Source of the DNA: Candidatus Gastranaerophilales bacterium | GTDB taxonomy: Bacteria; Cyanobacteriota; Vampirovibrionia; Gastranaerophilales; Gastranaerophilaceae | Direction of reading: 5' to 3' | DNA length: 55,510 nucleotides | NCBI GenBank assembly: GCA_944325605.1 | Contig: CALVAX010000012.1 | Span: 1-55,510, forward strand | Shown here: in pieces, positions 1 through 8,797 of the stretch | How positions within the stretch are numbered: the first letter of the stretch is position 1 | How the letters are laid out: the number at the start of each line of letters is the position of its first letter | Position numbers and translations under genes: made by a program | The notes under the pieces: model-generated | The model's database searches: none | Seen by the model: the letters and a program-made list of their open reading frames with translations, nothing else | Told to the model about the DNA's origin: nothing

Positions 1-119
1 CCATCGGCATTTTTTATTGCTTTTTTATCTTTTTTTGGAGTCGAACCTCCGGTTCTTACCTCTCGCAAAACGATACTTAATCGTTTTGCTCGGCAGAGTG
101 GCCATCGGCATTTTTATTC
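1..119. repeat. 18-bp direct repeats flanking a tRNA-like remnant
   Basis: The sequence CCATCGGCATTTTTATT occurs at about 1-18 (with one extra T) and again at 102-118. Between them, read on the minus strand, lie a T-arm-like segment (GGAG-GTTCGA-CTCC, about 38-56) and a stem-loop with a 7-nt loop TTAAGTA (arms about 67-91). No acceptor stem can be closed, so this is not a working tRNA. It may be a decayed tRNA or a copied tRNA end. No gene is seen from 1 to 706. Confidence 0.3.
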
Positions 120-124
120 TTCAT

Positions 125-153
125 GTCATTCTGAGGACGGAGTCCGAAGAATC
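125..153. repeat. Partial copy of the GTCATTCTGA dispersed repeat
   Basis: It starts GTCATTCTGAGGACGGAGTC and continues CCGAAGAATCT, the same half-element seen at 53253-53285 and, inverted, at 46042-46072. The other half of the element is missing here. Confidence 0.5.
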
Positions 154-180
154 TAAATTTCATTTCCGACCATTGCGGAA

Positions 181-280
181 TGAACAATCAATGTTCCGTT
201 TCAGTACAACAAAGCAAGTGTTGTTTGAGTGCGAAGCACGAGTTCACTTGCTTTATCTGGAACGGTTACATTTGATTAGT
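181..280. repeat. Imperfect inverted repeat, possible large stem-loop
   Basis: Arms at about 183-219 and 244-276 are imperfect reverse complements. Shared blocks are AAAGCAAGT/ACTTGCTTT, CCGTT/AACGG and AATCA/TGATT. A smaller GTGCGAAGCAC hairpin lies at the tip. No reading frame is supported here. It could be part of the intergenic repeat family or a structured transcript. Confidence 0.35.
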
Positions 281-599
281 GAATGAAGCTTCAGGTCGGG
301 AGTTTCTTTGCGGTACTTTCTTGTCGGCACAAGAAAGTACCTTATTACAACTAACGAATCGACATATCACCTTATTCCACCCCACCTCGAAATCAGAGAT
401 TTCGGTCCTCCCTCCAGGGGAGGACAATGATAGTCCACTGGTTGCGGTAAATTAAAATTTACCACAACCTACCCTTTATGTCTCGGTAATCAGAGATTAC
501 CAAAACCTACTTTTGAGGTGCTGAAGCATATAGTGTGAGGGACGGACGTTTCACCCTTACCCGAATTTCTAAATTCGCTATGCTCATTAAGAAATTCTA

Positions 600-630
600 C
601 CCTCTCCCCTCTAGGGAGAGGGATTTTTTC
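600..630 (+). terminator. Terminator-like hairpin in repeat DNA
   Basis: CCCTCTCCC and GGGAGAGGG form a stem followed by ATTTTTT. The same CTCTCCCGTAGGGAGAG core recurs in the tandem array at 53394-53700, so this may be a repeat element rather than a dedicated terminator. No gene precedes it within the window. Confidence 0.4.
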
Positions 631-691
631 CATGTCATTCTGAAAGCTTTGCCCGAATAATATAACAAAAAAATATACAACTTAATATTTA

Positions 692-700
692 TGCTAGAAT
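692..700 (+). promoter_or_regulatory. Extended -10 directly before a start codon
   Basis: TGCTAGAAT (TG-n-TAGAAT) ends 6 nt before the ATG at 707, and no Shine-Dalgarno sequence is present. A start site 7 nt after the -10 box would fall on the A of ATG, giving a leaderless mRNA. Confidence 0.5.
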
Positions 701-706
701 TGCAAT

Positions 707-1546
707 ATGATTTCAATCAGCAATACAAATCCTCAAGTTTCTTTTAAAGGAATTTCCTTTCCTAAAGATTTAAACTACAAAAAAGCGTTACAAAAAGGAT
801 TAAAGGAGTCTTTCGGTATAAACTGCGGATTAGAAAATCTGAATTCTGTTGCCGGCCCTGACGAAGTTCGGACTATTATCAGTAAGCTTAAGCCCTATCA
901 ATATGAAGTCGGAGATAATTTCAGGGCTAATTTTCACATTCACACTCAAGCTTCTGACGGAACCTTAACACCGAAAGAATTTCTTGAACAATGTATAAAT
1001 TGGGCAAACATTATTTTTAAATTCAAAAAAGTTAATGACGATTTGCCTGCTTTTTCCGCTGCAATCACAGACCACGATAAAGTTTCAAGCGTCAAAGAAG
1101 TCATTGCTTTAATATCTCAAAACCCTGATAAATGTAAGAATTTCAAATTTGTAAGCGGATGCGAATTTATGTTTCACGGATATAAAAAGCCTCATGACGC
1201 TTTTGAAGCTGTCGGATTGGGGTTTAATCCGTTTGACAAAAATATTCAACATCTGATGAAAGGTTTTGCCTCTGACAATCACGTTTCCGAGGCCAAAAAG
1301 GTTATTGAAGCAGGCGGTATCTTTTCATGGGCACATCCTATAGTAACGTCCGGCAAAATTAACGAAGATTTTTTTGCTTTCCTCAAGAAGAACGGCATTA
1401 ACGGGGTTGAAGGTAATTACCAGTACAGCAGATGGGATCAGGAGTATGTAAATGCCGTAAAACCCGTACTTGAAAAGCTTATTAAACAATTTAAGATGTT
1501 TGTCACAGGCGGAACTGACAGCCATTCAAAATCAATCTTTGAATGA
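707..1546 (+). CDS. PHP-domain metal-dependent phosphoesterase
   Basis: The 279-residue protein has the PHP-domain metal-ligand pattern. The residues are H77-I-H79 in NFHIHT, D122-H123-D124, E153 in SGCEF, H210 in WAHP and D271-S-H273 near the C-terminus. PHP enzymes of the TrpH/YciV type hydrolyse phosphoester bonds using a trinuclear metal site. The substrate here cannot be told from sequence. The first 16 residues (MISISN...VSFKGI) are not part of the PHP fold and match the N-terminal signature shared by several neighbours. There is no signal peptide. The gene stands alone, with a terminator at 1657, and its promoter suggests a leaderless transcript. The protein ends soon after the final metal motif, shorter than many PHP proteins. 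Confidence 0.85.
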   Translation: MISISNTNPQVSFKGISFPKDLNYKKALQKGLKESFGINCGLENLNSVAGPDEVRTIISKLKPYQYEVGDNFRANFHIHTQASDGTLTPKEFLEQCINWANIIFKFKKVNDDLPAFSAAITDHDKVSSVKEVIALISQNPDKCKNFKFVSGCEFMFHGYKKPHDAFEAVGLGFNPFDKNIQHLMKGFASDNHVSEAKKVIEAGGIFSWAHPIVTSGKINEDFFAFLKKNGINGVEGNYQYSRWDQEYVNAVKPVLEKLIKQFKMFVTGGTDSHSKSIFE

Positions 1547-1656
1547 AAAATTTTTGTAAAATTATATTACAAATTTTGCCGGCTTTGAAATTACGGATTT
1601 AAATTTAACTTTATATATATACAGTTAAAAATACTGTTTTTATGTTCATCTTGAAT

Positions 1657-1687
1657 GGAAAGGGGCGACGAGCCCCTTTCCTTTTTG
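1657..1687 (+). terminator. Rho-independent terminator
   Basis: GGAAAGGGGC and GCCCCTTTCC form a perfect 10-bp stem with a 5-nt loop, followed by TTTTT. It lies about 110 nt after the PHP gene stop and before the next gene. Confidence 0.8.
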
Positions 1688-1802
1688 CGAATTTATAAGT
1701 GCGAGTTTGCGGTGTTTAAAGCTTATAGAAATTTTGTAAATTTTTATTTTTTGAATAGCAAAAAAAATATTTATCTGTTTTAATACAAAAAAGGAGAACT
1801 AT

Positions 1803-2198
1803 ATGCAGATAAATTCAAATTTTCACATCAGCAGACCCGCATTAAGAAACAATAATCCCGCTTTCGGAGCAAGATTAAGATTGAATTCAAAAGAACTTGA
1901 ACGTGCTTTTTCTTTAGAATTGTCAAATCAAAAATGTTACAGCAATCTTTTCAAGACAATAGAAAAATTTAAAAATATACATCCGGAACAGACAATTGAA
2001 GGGAATTTGCTTGATACAGGAAACGAGAAAAAATTTTTAGAATTGTACAATCCAAAAACCAGACATTTAAAATCATTTGACCTGACAGACAGAGGGTCTT
2101 ACACTATGAACACATTTTATAAGGCCTTTGAATTTCTTACAGGCGATGAATCAAAAAAATTCTGGGAAGATACAATAACTAAAGACCTGTTTGCATAA
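1803..2198 (+). CDS. Small tagged protein of unknown function
   Basis: The 131-residue protein is supported by a good ribosome-binding site (AAGGAGAAC, 4 nt before ATG) and codon use like its neighbours. I do not recognise a family. The N-terminus carries the recurring signature: M-Q-I-N at the start and NPAFGARL at residues 18-25. The rest is charged and likely alpha-helical, with no membrane segment or signal peptide. It lies between the PHP and YkuD genes on the same strand, but a terminator precedes it, so it probably has its own promoter. Confidence 0.65.
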   Translation: MQINSNFHISRPALRNNNPAFGARLRLNSKELERAFSLELSNQKCYSNLFKTIEKFKNIHPEQTIEGNLLDTGNEKKFLELYNPKTRHLKSFDLTDRGSYTMNTFYKAFEFLTGDESKKFWEDTITKDLFA

Positions 2199-2249
2199 GT
2201 ATAAAAATTATATTCAGGACTTGATTTAAGAAAAACAGTTTTTATTTAT

Positions 2250-2257
2250 GGTTTAAT
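2250..2257 (+). promoter_or_regulatory. -10 box directly before a start codon
   Basis: TGGTTTAAT contains an extended -10 (TG-n-TTTAAT) ending 7 nt before the ATG at 2265. No Shine-Dalgarno sequence is visible, so a leaderless mRNA is likely. Confidence 0.4.
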
Positions 2258-2264
2258 AGATTAT

Positions 2265-2912
2265 ATGAGAATTACCCCGATAAACAATTTTAGGAAATTT
2301 TTTGGAATAACACTTGCGGCAGGAACTATTGCCGCCGCACCGCTTATGGCATCAAATAATACCACAGGACTTTCTCAGGATACGGTTACTCTGTCTACAA
2401 AAACAATTCCGCCTTCCGGCACTTCTGACAGCCTCGTTCTTGATTCCGCGCCGAGTCCTGTTGTTGTTGTGCAGGGCAAAAAAAGAACCGCCGCAATAGT
2501 TGTTGATTTATCAAAAAACGTCCTTTACAAATATGATGAAGAAGGACAGCCGGAAGCTGCATATCTTATAGCAAGCGGAAAGAAAAGAACTCCGACCGAT
2601 CCGGGTTTAAGGGTCGTAATCGGGGTTGAAAAATACCCTTACAAATCCGCGCCTGCAGCCACTAAAAGACATCAAAAGCCGTGGGATTACGGCCCCAGAG
2701 CAATTATTCTTGAAACTCTTGACCCCAAAACCGGAAAAAGAGGGACAACCGGCGAATTCATTCACGGCAACAACAACCCTGCAAGTATCGGGAAATACGC
2801 GTCTTTAGGGTGTATGAGAATGGATAATGAAGTTATCAAAAAACTCGCCGAACAGGTTAAACGAGGTGATATTGTACTTATCACAAAAGAAGGCGGCCCT
2901 GTAAAATTTTAA
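2265..2912 (+). CDS. L,D-transpeptidase (YkuD domain), exported
   Basis: The 215-residue protein has a hydrophobic export or anchor segment at about residues 10-30, after the start MRITPIN. A low-complexity linker follows, and a YkuD catalytic domain from about residue 75. The active-site pattern is visible: H167 in FIHGN, then S180-L-G-C183-M-R185, with C183 the expected nucleophile. Leu replaces the His of the common SHGC motif. YkuD enzymes form 3-3 peptidoglycan cross-links or attach proteins to the wall, in the periplasm. The N-terminal MRITPI is identical in six residues to the start of the GH77-like gene at 31673. It is convergent with the GH13 gene and has no operon partner. Confidence 0.88.
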   Translation: MRITPINNFRKFFGITLAAGTIAAAPLMASNNTTGLSQDTVTLSTKTIPPSGTSDSLVLDSAPSPVVVVQGKKRTAAIVVDLSKNVLYKYDEEGQPEAAYLIASGKKRTPTDPGLRVVIGVEKYPYKSAPAATKRHQKPWDYGPRAIILETLDPKTGKRGTTGEFIHGNNNPASIGKYASLGCMRMDNEVIKKLAEQVKRGDIVLITKEGGPVKF

Positions 2913-2925
2913 TTATCTTTCAAAG

Positions 2926-4998
2926 CTACAACTCCAGCCAGAGAATTCCGTAAGGCGGAACTCTCAAGTGCATGGTTTTGTTTGTCAAAGAAAGATTTAC
3001 TTTTACATTGTCGCCGTTTACAAGATTTTTCAGGCTTGTAATATGACCGTCATTTTTAAGAATTACATTTACCGGAAGCGAAATATCTGCGACAAGTTTT
3101 TCTCCGGAAAGATTATTTATTACAAGAATTTGTGTGTCTTTATCCTTTCTTATGTAAGAAAAATTTGCAGGCGAATCGGTGTTGACAGGAATGAATTCAC
3201 CCCTCGACATAACAGGCAGAGATTTTCTTAAATGAATAAGATTTCTGACTTTTTTATACACTTTACTGTTGAATTCATAGTAATCTTTAGTTGAGCCGTA
3301 AAAAAGTTTTGCGGGAACTTCGCCTCTGTGGATATCGCGGGAATCAAAATAACTTAAAAGTTTCAACTTGTTTTTGCGCTGTTTTATTTTTCTTTCAGCT
3401 TCAGATTTTTGCGCATTTTTAAAATTATTTGCAACTCCGACTTCGTCGCCGTAGTAGATTATCGGAATTCCGGGAAGCGACATCAGGATTGAAAAGGCCA
3501 ACTCTATTCTGTCGGGATTTTTATTCAAAAAGTTTGCCAGACGACCGCTCACGCCAAATCCTTTTCTGAACCCTGCACCTTTTGGAGAAAGCTCGTTATA
3601 AATAATTTCCCTGACCTCCGGCGCTACCATCTCTAGCGTCAATTCGTCATGAACTCTTAAAAATACCGCCCAAGTTGTGCTGTCTGGAATTTTTGGCGTT
3701 TCTTTATTGGCTTCATAGAAATACTTTTTATCACCTGTTATAAGACTTGCCCAGATTGCAGGCATATAAGGAAAATGATAGGCTATCTGCGCTTCATCCG
3801 TTCGGTTAAGCTCTTTTTTAGTTCCTTCTACATTTATTTCAACGGTTCTTTCTTTGCCGAAATACGGCTGGATATCCTTCGGAATCTGGCAGGCCTCAAC
3901 CTGAATAACTGACGACGGAGCTGTTGCCTGAATATAGTTGCTTATAAGTCTTATTATCGCATGGGTTTTCGGCTGGTTTTCACCGTTTGTGCCCGCCGGC
4001 TTTGAAAGATACGGAATTGCATCCATTCTGAATATATCTATGCCCAAATTACTCCAATAGCTTATTGTTTCAAGGCTGTAGTATAAAACTTCCGGATTTT
4101 CCCAGTTTATATCTAGCTGAAACGGATAAAAGGTATGGTAAAAATAATAATCTTTTCCGCTAACAGTTACTTTCCGCCAGTGGTTTTGAGTATTTTCTGG
4201 GAAGATAAGCCTTCTCTTTGAAATTTTTCCGTCTTGTTCGTAATATTCAACAACAGTTCCGAGTTTTTCATCCTGATATTTTTTGTAAACAGGCATTTCT
4301 TCACGAACAATAAAGTAATTCAGTTTGCTTAAGTCGCCTTTTTCGATTGATTTAAACCAATCATGCTCCTGCGAAAAATGGTTCAAAACCAAATCCGCTT
4401 TTATTTTAAATCCGGCTTTCTTCGCTTCTGAAATAAACTGCTTAAATTCTTCCATCCCGCCAAGTTCTGCCCTGACATCTCTGGGGTCTTTTACATCAAA
4501 CCCTGCATCCTGCATTGGCGAATCCGCAAAAGGAAGCATATATAAAGTCGTAACCCCGAGGTCCTTCAAATATCCGAACATCTTTTCTATATCTTTAAAT
4601 GTATTTGCACTGTCTGAATTTTTTACCCCGAACTGGTCTATATAAAACATATAAATAATTTCATCTTTATACCAGTCTTCAGTTCTTGAAACATCTTCTT
4701 TTTTAAGACTTTCTGCTCTTTCTCTCACTGATTTTTCGGCAATCTGCATTACATGTTCAAAAATTTCGTCACTATTGTTTTTGCCGTAAATTTCTATTAT
4801 AGCTTCTTTAATTTCTTTTTGTAAACGAAGCGGAACATTTTCAGTTTCTTCATTTGTTGTTAAATCAGATTGCTTAACTTGTGCGGTTTGAGCATTTTGA
4901 GAAATTTCTTCTTGCGCAAGCGTAAATCCCGATGGGGTAATACTACATATAGAAAGTGTCAATACTAGGCTTAATAAAGATGTAACTTTTTTATTCAT
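2926..4998 (-). CDS. Secreted GH13 glycoside hydrolase, trehalose-synthase-like
   Basis: The 690-residue protein has a signal peptide (MNKKVTSLLSLVLTL..., cleavage near residue 29) and a GH13 (beta/alpha)8 domain from about residue 105. The catalytic residues fit the family: nucleophile D326 in FRMDAIPYL, acid/base E368 in VEACQ, and H450-D451 in VHDE. Region I is DLVLNHFS. The WYKDEIIYMFY start of the domain and the AIPYLSKPAGTN loop resemble trehalose synthase (GH13_16) more than ordinary alpha-amylase. Export is unusual for trehalose synthase, so the true activity may be an alpha-glucosidase or transglycosylase acting outside the cytoplasm. A short beta domain ends the protein. It has its own leaderless-type promoter. 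Confidence 0.85.
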   Translation of the reverse strand: MNKKVTSLLSLVLTLSICSITPSGFTLAQEEISQNAQTAQVKQSDLTTNEETENVPLRLQKEIKEAIIEIYGKNNSDEIFEHVMQIAEKSVRERAESLKKEDVSRTEDWYKDEIIYMFYIDQFGVKNSDSANTFKDIEKMFGYLKDLGVTTLYMLPFADSPMQDAGFDVKDPRDVRAELGGMEEFKQFISEAKKAGFKIKADLVLNHFSQEHDWFKSIEKGDLSKLNYFIVREEMPVYKKYQDEKLGTVVEYYEQDGKISKRRLIFPENTQNHWRKVTVSGKDYYFYHTFYPFQLDINWENPEVLYYSLETISYWSNLGIDIFRMDAIPYLSKPAGTNGENQPKTHAIIRLISNYIQATAPSSVIQVEACQIPKDIQPYFGKERTVEINVEGTKKELNRTDEAQIAYHFPYMPAIWASLITGDKKYFYEANKETPKIPDSTTWAVFLRVHDELTLEMVAPEVREIIYNELSPKGAGFRKGFGVSGRLANFLNKNPDRIELAFSILMSLPGIPIIYYGDEVGVANNFKNAQKSEAERKIKQRKNKLKLLSYFDSRDIHRGEVPAKLFYGSTKDYYEFNSKVYKKVRNLIHLRKSLPVMSRGEFIPVNTDSPANFSYIRKDKDTQILVINNLSGEKLVADISLPVNVILKNDGHITSLKNLVNGDNVKVNLSLTNKTMHLRVPPYGILWLEL

Positions 4999-5004
4999 GT
5001 TTGA

Positions 5005-5013
5005 ATTTTAACA
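5005..5013 (-). promoter_or_regulatory. Extended -10 of the GH13 gene
   Basis: On the minus strand TGTTAAAAT (TG-n-TAAAAT) ends 6 nt before the ATG at 4998, and no ribosome-binding site is present. It fits a leaderless transcript. Confidence 0.5.
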
Positions 5014-5108
5014 CGCTCTTGATTGTTTTAGTTTAAATATTAATTATTATTAAGTCACTATAAAATTAATACGTAAATAAGTCAGTTTTGCTATTTAATT
5101 GTTTGCAT

Positions 5109-5141
5109 AAAAAAATCCTGTTGTAAAACAGGATTTTTTTT
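5109..5141 (-). terminator. Terminator of the repeat-protein gene
   Basis: AAATCCTGTT and AACAGGATTT form a stem with A and T runs on both flanks. It lies 14 nt after the stop codon of the minus-strand gene ending at 5155. Confidence 0.85.
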
Positions 5142-5154
5142 ATTGAAATGTTGC

Positions 5155-8100
5155 TTATTTTTCCGGAACAGCTTCTCTAATAGCTTTATCAACTTCATTG
5201 TCGCTGAGTCCTTGTTTGAGAAGTTCTGTTTTTAGGGCATCTTTTACTGCCTTTTCGCTTGTATGACCTTGCGTACTTGCGGTATAGGTTTTATCACCTA
5301 TTTTAACAGTTATGCTTCCTTTATAAGTTTCTGTTCCTGGAATTTTAGTAACAGTTACCTTAATATTTGGTTTGGTGTTTCCAATTGTTGGTGCTTTGCC
5401 GTCATTCTTATCAACTAAATAGAAATCCAGCGGATTTGCAAAGGCTTCAGGATTGAAAGTAAGGTTATATTCTTTCTTAGTCTTTGGATCGACATAAGTT
5501 ATTTCTCTTTCAAAGTGCTGAATTGCGGGACCATTTTTTTGTGAACCTGTTTCCCAAATATCTTTTCCGCCAAGAAACTCTTTACGGAACCAGTTACGGA
5601 AGTTCGCAGAATTTGGTGCACCGTATGCCTTTTGAAGTGTTTGCCAGCCTTGGTAATATACCTTATTACCTTCTTTTTTAGGTACTGCAACCTCTACAGG
5701 TACAGTTTTTACGTCTGAATGAACTTTTTCTTGATCCGGAGTTTTCTCTTTATCAATTTTGATAGTAGAAGATTGTTCCGGTGTGGTTGGCTGTACCGGC
5801 GTTACTGGTTGTGTCGGTTGTGTTGGTTGTGTCGGTGGGGTTGGGTCTGGGTTTCTTATGTCTTTTTGTGATACAACTCTCATTACTTGCGCATCACGTC
5901 TTAGACCTTCATCTCTGACTTTGTTTGCAGTGAAAAGACCTCTCAACATGCCTGCAATAGCTCCAGTTCCGGCAGCAATACCGTAAGCTCCAACGCTGCT
6001 AAATTTTGGGTGAAATTTACGTTTTTGAGTGCCAGTTTGTTCATACAATTCACGATCAGCATCGGGGTTTTCAACTTCGCCTTTAACTGTGCCTGATTCC
6101 TTAACGCGGTGATCAGTTTCCCAGTGACCGTTGTTTCCGGATTCACTAACGTGATGATCAGTTTCCCAGTGACCGTTGTTTCCGGATTCACTAACGTGGT
6201 GATCATATTCCCAGTGACCGTTGTTTCCGGATTCACTAACGTGGTGATCATATTGCCAGTGACCATTGTTTCCGGATTCACTAACGTGGTGATCGTATTC
6301 CCAATGTCCGTCATTACCGCTTACATCAACTGTACCGCTGTCACTATAAGGGATATCTTCTGTCCACTCTCTATGACCTGCAAGGATTCCATTTTCATAA
6401 TCATAAACAGAATGTTCTGATTGTACAGTGCCGCTTGTTTCCCAGAAACCTTGACCGCTCCAGGTTGCATCGTTACCTTCTAAGTGGTAAGTTTTGTCAA
6501 AATTCCAGGTTGCATCGTCACCCTCTAAGTTGTAGGTTTTATCAAAATTCCAGGTTGCATCGTCACCTTCCAAGTGGTAAGTTTTGTCAAAATTCCAGGT
6601 TGCATCGTCACCTTCAAGGTGGTAAGTTTTATCAAAATTCCAGGTTGCATCGTCACCTTCTAAGTGGTAGGTCTTGTCAAAACTCCATGATGCCTCATAA
6701 GGTATCATTTTGGTTAGTGCCGCTAACTCATAAATTTTTTCAGTAAATTCACATGTTCTTAATGTAGCCATAAAGTCAGAAACAAACAATGCTCCGGCTC
6801 CGCTTAAAGCTCCAATACCTGCAGATTTAAGAACATGAGCTATTCTCATTTGAGTTGTTTTGTCTGCCTCTGTTGTTATACCTGCAGCTTCCATTGCTTT
6901 TTTAATGACATCTCGTTTTGTTTTTTTACCGTCTGCAAGAGAGCCAAATACAACACCTTCAAAGCAGCGATCTGATTCTTGTAAGTCACAAAAATAGTCA
7001 CATCCTTCTTGGTTTGTTTGGGCATCACCTGAAGTTTTGCCTGCCTGAGAGTATTCCAACATTTTTTCTTTGAATTTATCAGGATTAAATACAAATTTTT
7101 TGCCTGTTGTTGTTGTAACTGTTGCTTCTCTCTTGTCATCAGGATCCGTAATTTCATCACAGAATAATGCCGGATTCTTTTTGACCAGTTCTTGTACATC
7201 AGGATCTAAATTTGTAAATAGAGGCGGCGGGGTTGTTTCATATTTATGCTTCTGCATATCAATTTGAACTTGTGCCAACGCCGAAACTTCTACGATTTTA
7301 TCAAAGTTCTTTTCAATAAATTCTGCCTCTTTTGAAGATGCTTTTTTAGACGCTTTTGCCATTTTTTCTTCTAATTTCGCAATTTCCTTGCGATCGTCTT
7401 CCGGCAAAGCTGCATCACAATTTTTGTCATATGTTGATGTCAAAGCTAAAAGCTCTTTTAATAATTCTTCTTTCTTTGTTTTATCTGTTTCTTTATCTAT
7501 TTTGGCCTGAAGTTCTGCTTTTTCTGCATTGTATTTTTCTGTTAATTCTGCTATTGCAGGAATTTTTGCATTCTTTTGTCTAATTTGCTTCATCTGCTCT
7601 TTGCATTCGTTAACTTCAACCAAAGCAGTGTTTATGTGTCGATCAGTAATTGCATCTATTGCAAGATCTTCACAAGCGTTTGCAATTTCAGCATCATTCA
7701 TTTCTATGTCATTTAATGCTCTAAATTGTGACAATGCTTTTAAGTCATCTAAAGTAAGTCTTTTTAAAGTAACATTTCTGGTATTGGTTTTTTGCCCTTT
7801 CTTTGCTGATTCCGGAGCAAAAGCCTCCATATAATCCGTAATTAATTGCGGATCATCCAGTTTATCTTTATATTTGTCAACATAAGCTTGTGCAGCATCC
7901 GCAACTTGTTGTTGTTTTTCTTTATTTTCATTTATATATTTAAGTTTAAGACGCATGCCGGCAGCTCTTTTACCGGGATCCGTATCATCCGAAGCATGCC
8001 ATAAATCTACAAAAGAGCCTTGAAGTTGTTTTACTTCTTTATGACATAATACTCTTATCATATCGTGCATTGCTTCATCTTTATTTTTGGAATATCTATC

Positions 8101-8412
8101 TCTAAAATAGGTTTCCCATTGAGAAGTTGTTACTTCGCGAAAATCTTTATCGCCCAATAAGGCCGCAGTATCTTCCGGCGGCGGCTTAACCGTTCCGTCA
8201 TCTTTTCTTTCTACTACCAGACCTTTTATAGCAACATTATCCTTGTAAAAGTCGTTAATTTCTTCTGTCGATCGACCTTTACTTAAAGCATTAGCAATTC
8301 CGGCAGCAAAATTGGCATCATTTACACACGCCTGTCTGATTGTTGGATCTAAGTTTTTCCATTGACTTTTGGTAAATCCTTGTGGAATTGAAGTCGTAAT
8401 ATTACTACCCAT
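5155..8412 (-). CDS. Giant protein with two blocks of 15-residue W-x-[FY]-D repeats
   Basis: The start chosen is the ATG at 8412 because AGAAAGGA lies 6 nt upstream. A GTG 36 nt further up has no such site. The 1085-residue protein is not a family I know. Residues 1-520 are charged and helical, with a coiled coil near 280-345. A glycine-rich hydrophobic segment lies near 527-545. Next come about five copies of A-T-W-N-F-D-K-T-Y-H-L-E-G-D-D (574-649), a short linker, and five copies of G-H-W-E-Y-D-H-H-V-S-E-S-G-N-N (695-768). A second glycine-rich hydrophobic segment follows at about 804-824, then a Pro/Thr/Gln linker and a C-terminal domain of about 170 residues. There is no signal peptide. 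The gene is divergent from the FHA-like adhesin, so the two may share regulation. It could be a membrane-inserted surface display protein or an effector. Confidence 0.85.
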   Translation of the reverse strand: MGSNITTSIPQGFTKSQWKNLDPTIRQACVNDANFAAGIANALSKGRSTEEINDFYKDNVAIKGLVVERKDDGTVKPPPEDTAALLGDKDFREVTTSQWETYFRDRYSKNKDEAMHDMIRVLCHKEVKQLQGSFVDLWHASDDTDPGKRAAGMRLKLKYINENKEKQQQVADAAQAYVDKYKDKLDDPQLITDYMEAFAPESAKKGQKTNTRNVTLKRLTLDDLKALSQFRALNDIEMNDAEIANACEDLAIDAITDRHINTALVEVNECKEQMKQIRQKNAKIPAIAELTEKYNAEKAELQAKIDKETDKTKKEELLKELLALTSTYDKNCDAALPEDDRKEIAKLEEKMAKASKKASSKEAEFIEKNFDKIVEVSALAQVQIDMQKHKYETTPPPLFTNLDPDVQELVKKNPALFCDEITDPDDKREATVTTTTGKKFVFNPDKFKEKMLEYSQAGKTSGDAQTNQEGCDYFCDLQESDRCFEGVVFGSLADGKKTKRDVIKKAMEAAGITTEADKTTQMRIAHVLKSAGIGALSGAGALFVSDFMATLRTCEFTEKIYELAALTKMIPYEASWSFDKTYHLEGDDATWNFDKTYHLEGDDATWNFDKTYHLEGDDATWNFDKTYNLEGDDATWNFDKTYHLEGNDATWSGQGFWETSGTVQSEHSVYDYENGILAGHREWTEDIPYSDSGTVDVSGNDGHWEYDHHVSESGNNGHWQYDHHVSESGNNGHWEYDHHVSESGNNGHWETDHHVSESGNNGHWETDHRVKESGTVKGEVENPDADRELYEQTGTQKRKFHPKFSSVGAYGIAAGTGAIAGMLRGLFTANKVRDEGLRRDAQVMRVVSQKDIRNPDPTPPTQPTQPTQPVTPVQPTTPEQSSTIKIDKEKTPDQEKVHSDVKTVPVEVAVPKKEGNKVYYQGWQTLQKAYGAPNSANFRNWFRKEFLGGKDIWETGSQKNGPAIQHFEREITYVDPKTKKEYNLTFNPEAFANPLDFYLVDKNDGKAPTIGNTKPNIKVTVTKIPGTETYKGSITVKIGDKTYTASTQGHTSEKAVKDALKTELLKQGLSDNEVDKAIREAVPEK
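6106..6325 (-). repeat. Tandem 45-bp repeats, block 2
   Basis: Five near-identical 45-bp units encode the G-H-W-x-[YT]-D-H-H repeats. Most differences between units are single bases, which suggests recent expansion by slippage or unequal recombination. They keep the reading frame, so they are coding and not CRISPR. Confidence 0.9.
6465..6690 (-). repeat. Tandem 45-bp repeats, block 1
   Basis: Five 45-bp units encode the A-T-W-N-F-D-K-T-Y-H-L-E-G-D-D repeats. The unit length and the W-x-[FY]-D ... G-[DN]-[DN] skeleton are the same as in block 2, so the blocks probably share one ancestral repeat. Confidence 0.9.
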
Positions 8413-8797
8413 AGTTGTCCTTTCTGCGTTTTCTCCTACAGTACTCACGCTTTAACTTTTACACAATATGTAATTTCTTATTCGACACATCTTGCGAAAA
8501 AGTTTAATGCAATTTTAAGCACAATTTTTCTTTTTCTTGCTATACGTGGTTTTCAGGGAGAATATTTGGGTTTACATTTCTTAATAATAGTATAATTTGA
8601 ATATATTTTAGATATATTGGGAATATTATATTATATCACTTGCCCAAAATTTGCCATGAAATTATCAAAATTATATAAATTGTAAATATTTGTAAAAAAA
8701 ATCTAAAAAACACTAAATTTTTACAGAGCAAATTACGTTTATATAAATATATAAATTAAGCGAGTGTTATGTGCTAAATATAGATAAGAGGTTAAGT
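8413..8797. promoter_or_regulatory. Divergent intergenic region of the two giant genes
   Basis: This 385-bp, very AT-rich gap separates two divergent start codons. A TATAAT hexamer lies at 8591-8596 on the plus strand, about 200 nt before the adhesin start. TATA-rich stretches also occur at 8739-8757. I cannot fix start sites. Curved A/T tracts and a long leader are possible, but no operator or riboswitch is recognised. Confidence 0.35.

Noticed and set aside
17..286. 89-codon frame at the left end
   Set aside because: It runs through the tRNA-like remnant, a dispersed repeat and an inverted repeat. It has no ribosome-binding site and an unnatural composition.
2314..2808. Alternative plus-strand frames within the YkuD gene
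   Set aside because: They are out of frame with the H167/C183 active site and lack ribosome-binding sites.
5943..6746. Frames in other phases over the 45-bp repeats, and the idea of a CRISPR array
   Set aside because: The units are contiguous with no unique spacers, keep the reading frame of the giant protein, and differ by point changes.
8413..8448. GTG start at 8448 for the repeat-protein gene
   Set aside because: The ATG at 8412 has AGAAAGGA 6 nt upstream. The GTG has no such site.
8771..8797. GTG start at 8771 for the adhesin
   Set aside because: It would put nine residues before the signal peptide, and the ribosome-binding site AAGAGG points to the ATG at 8798.
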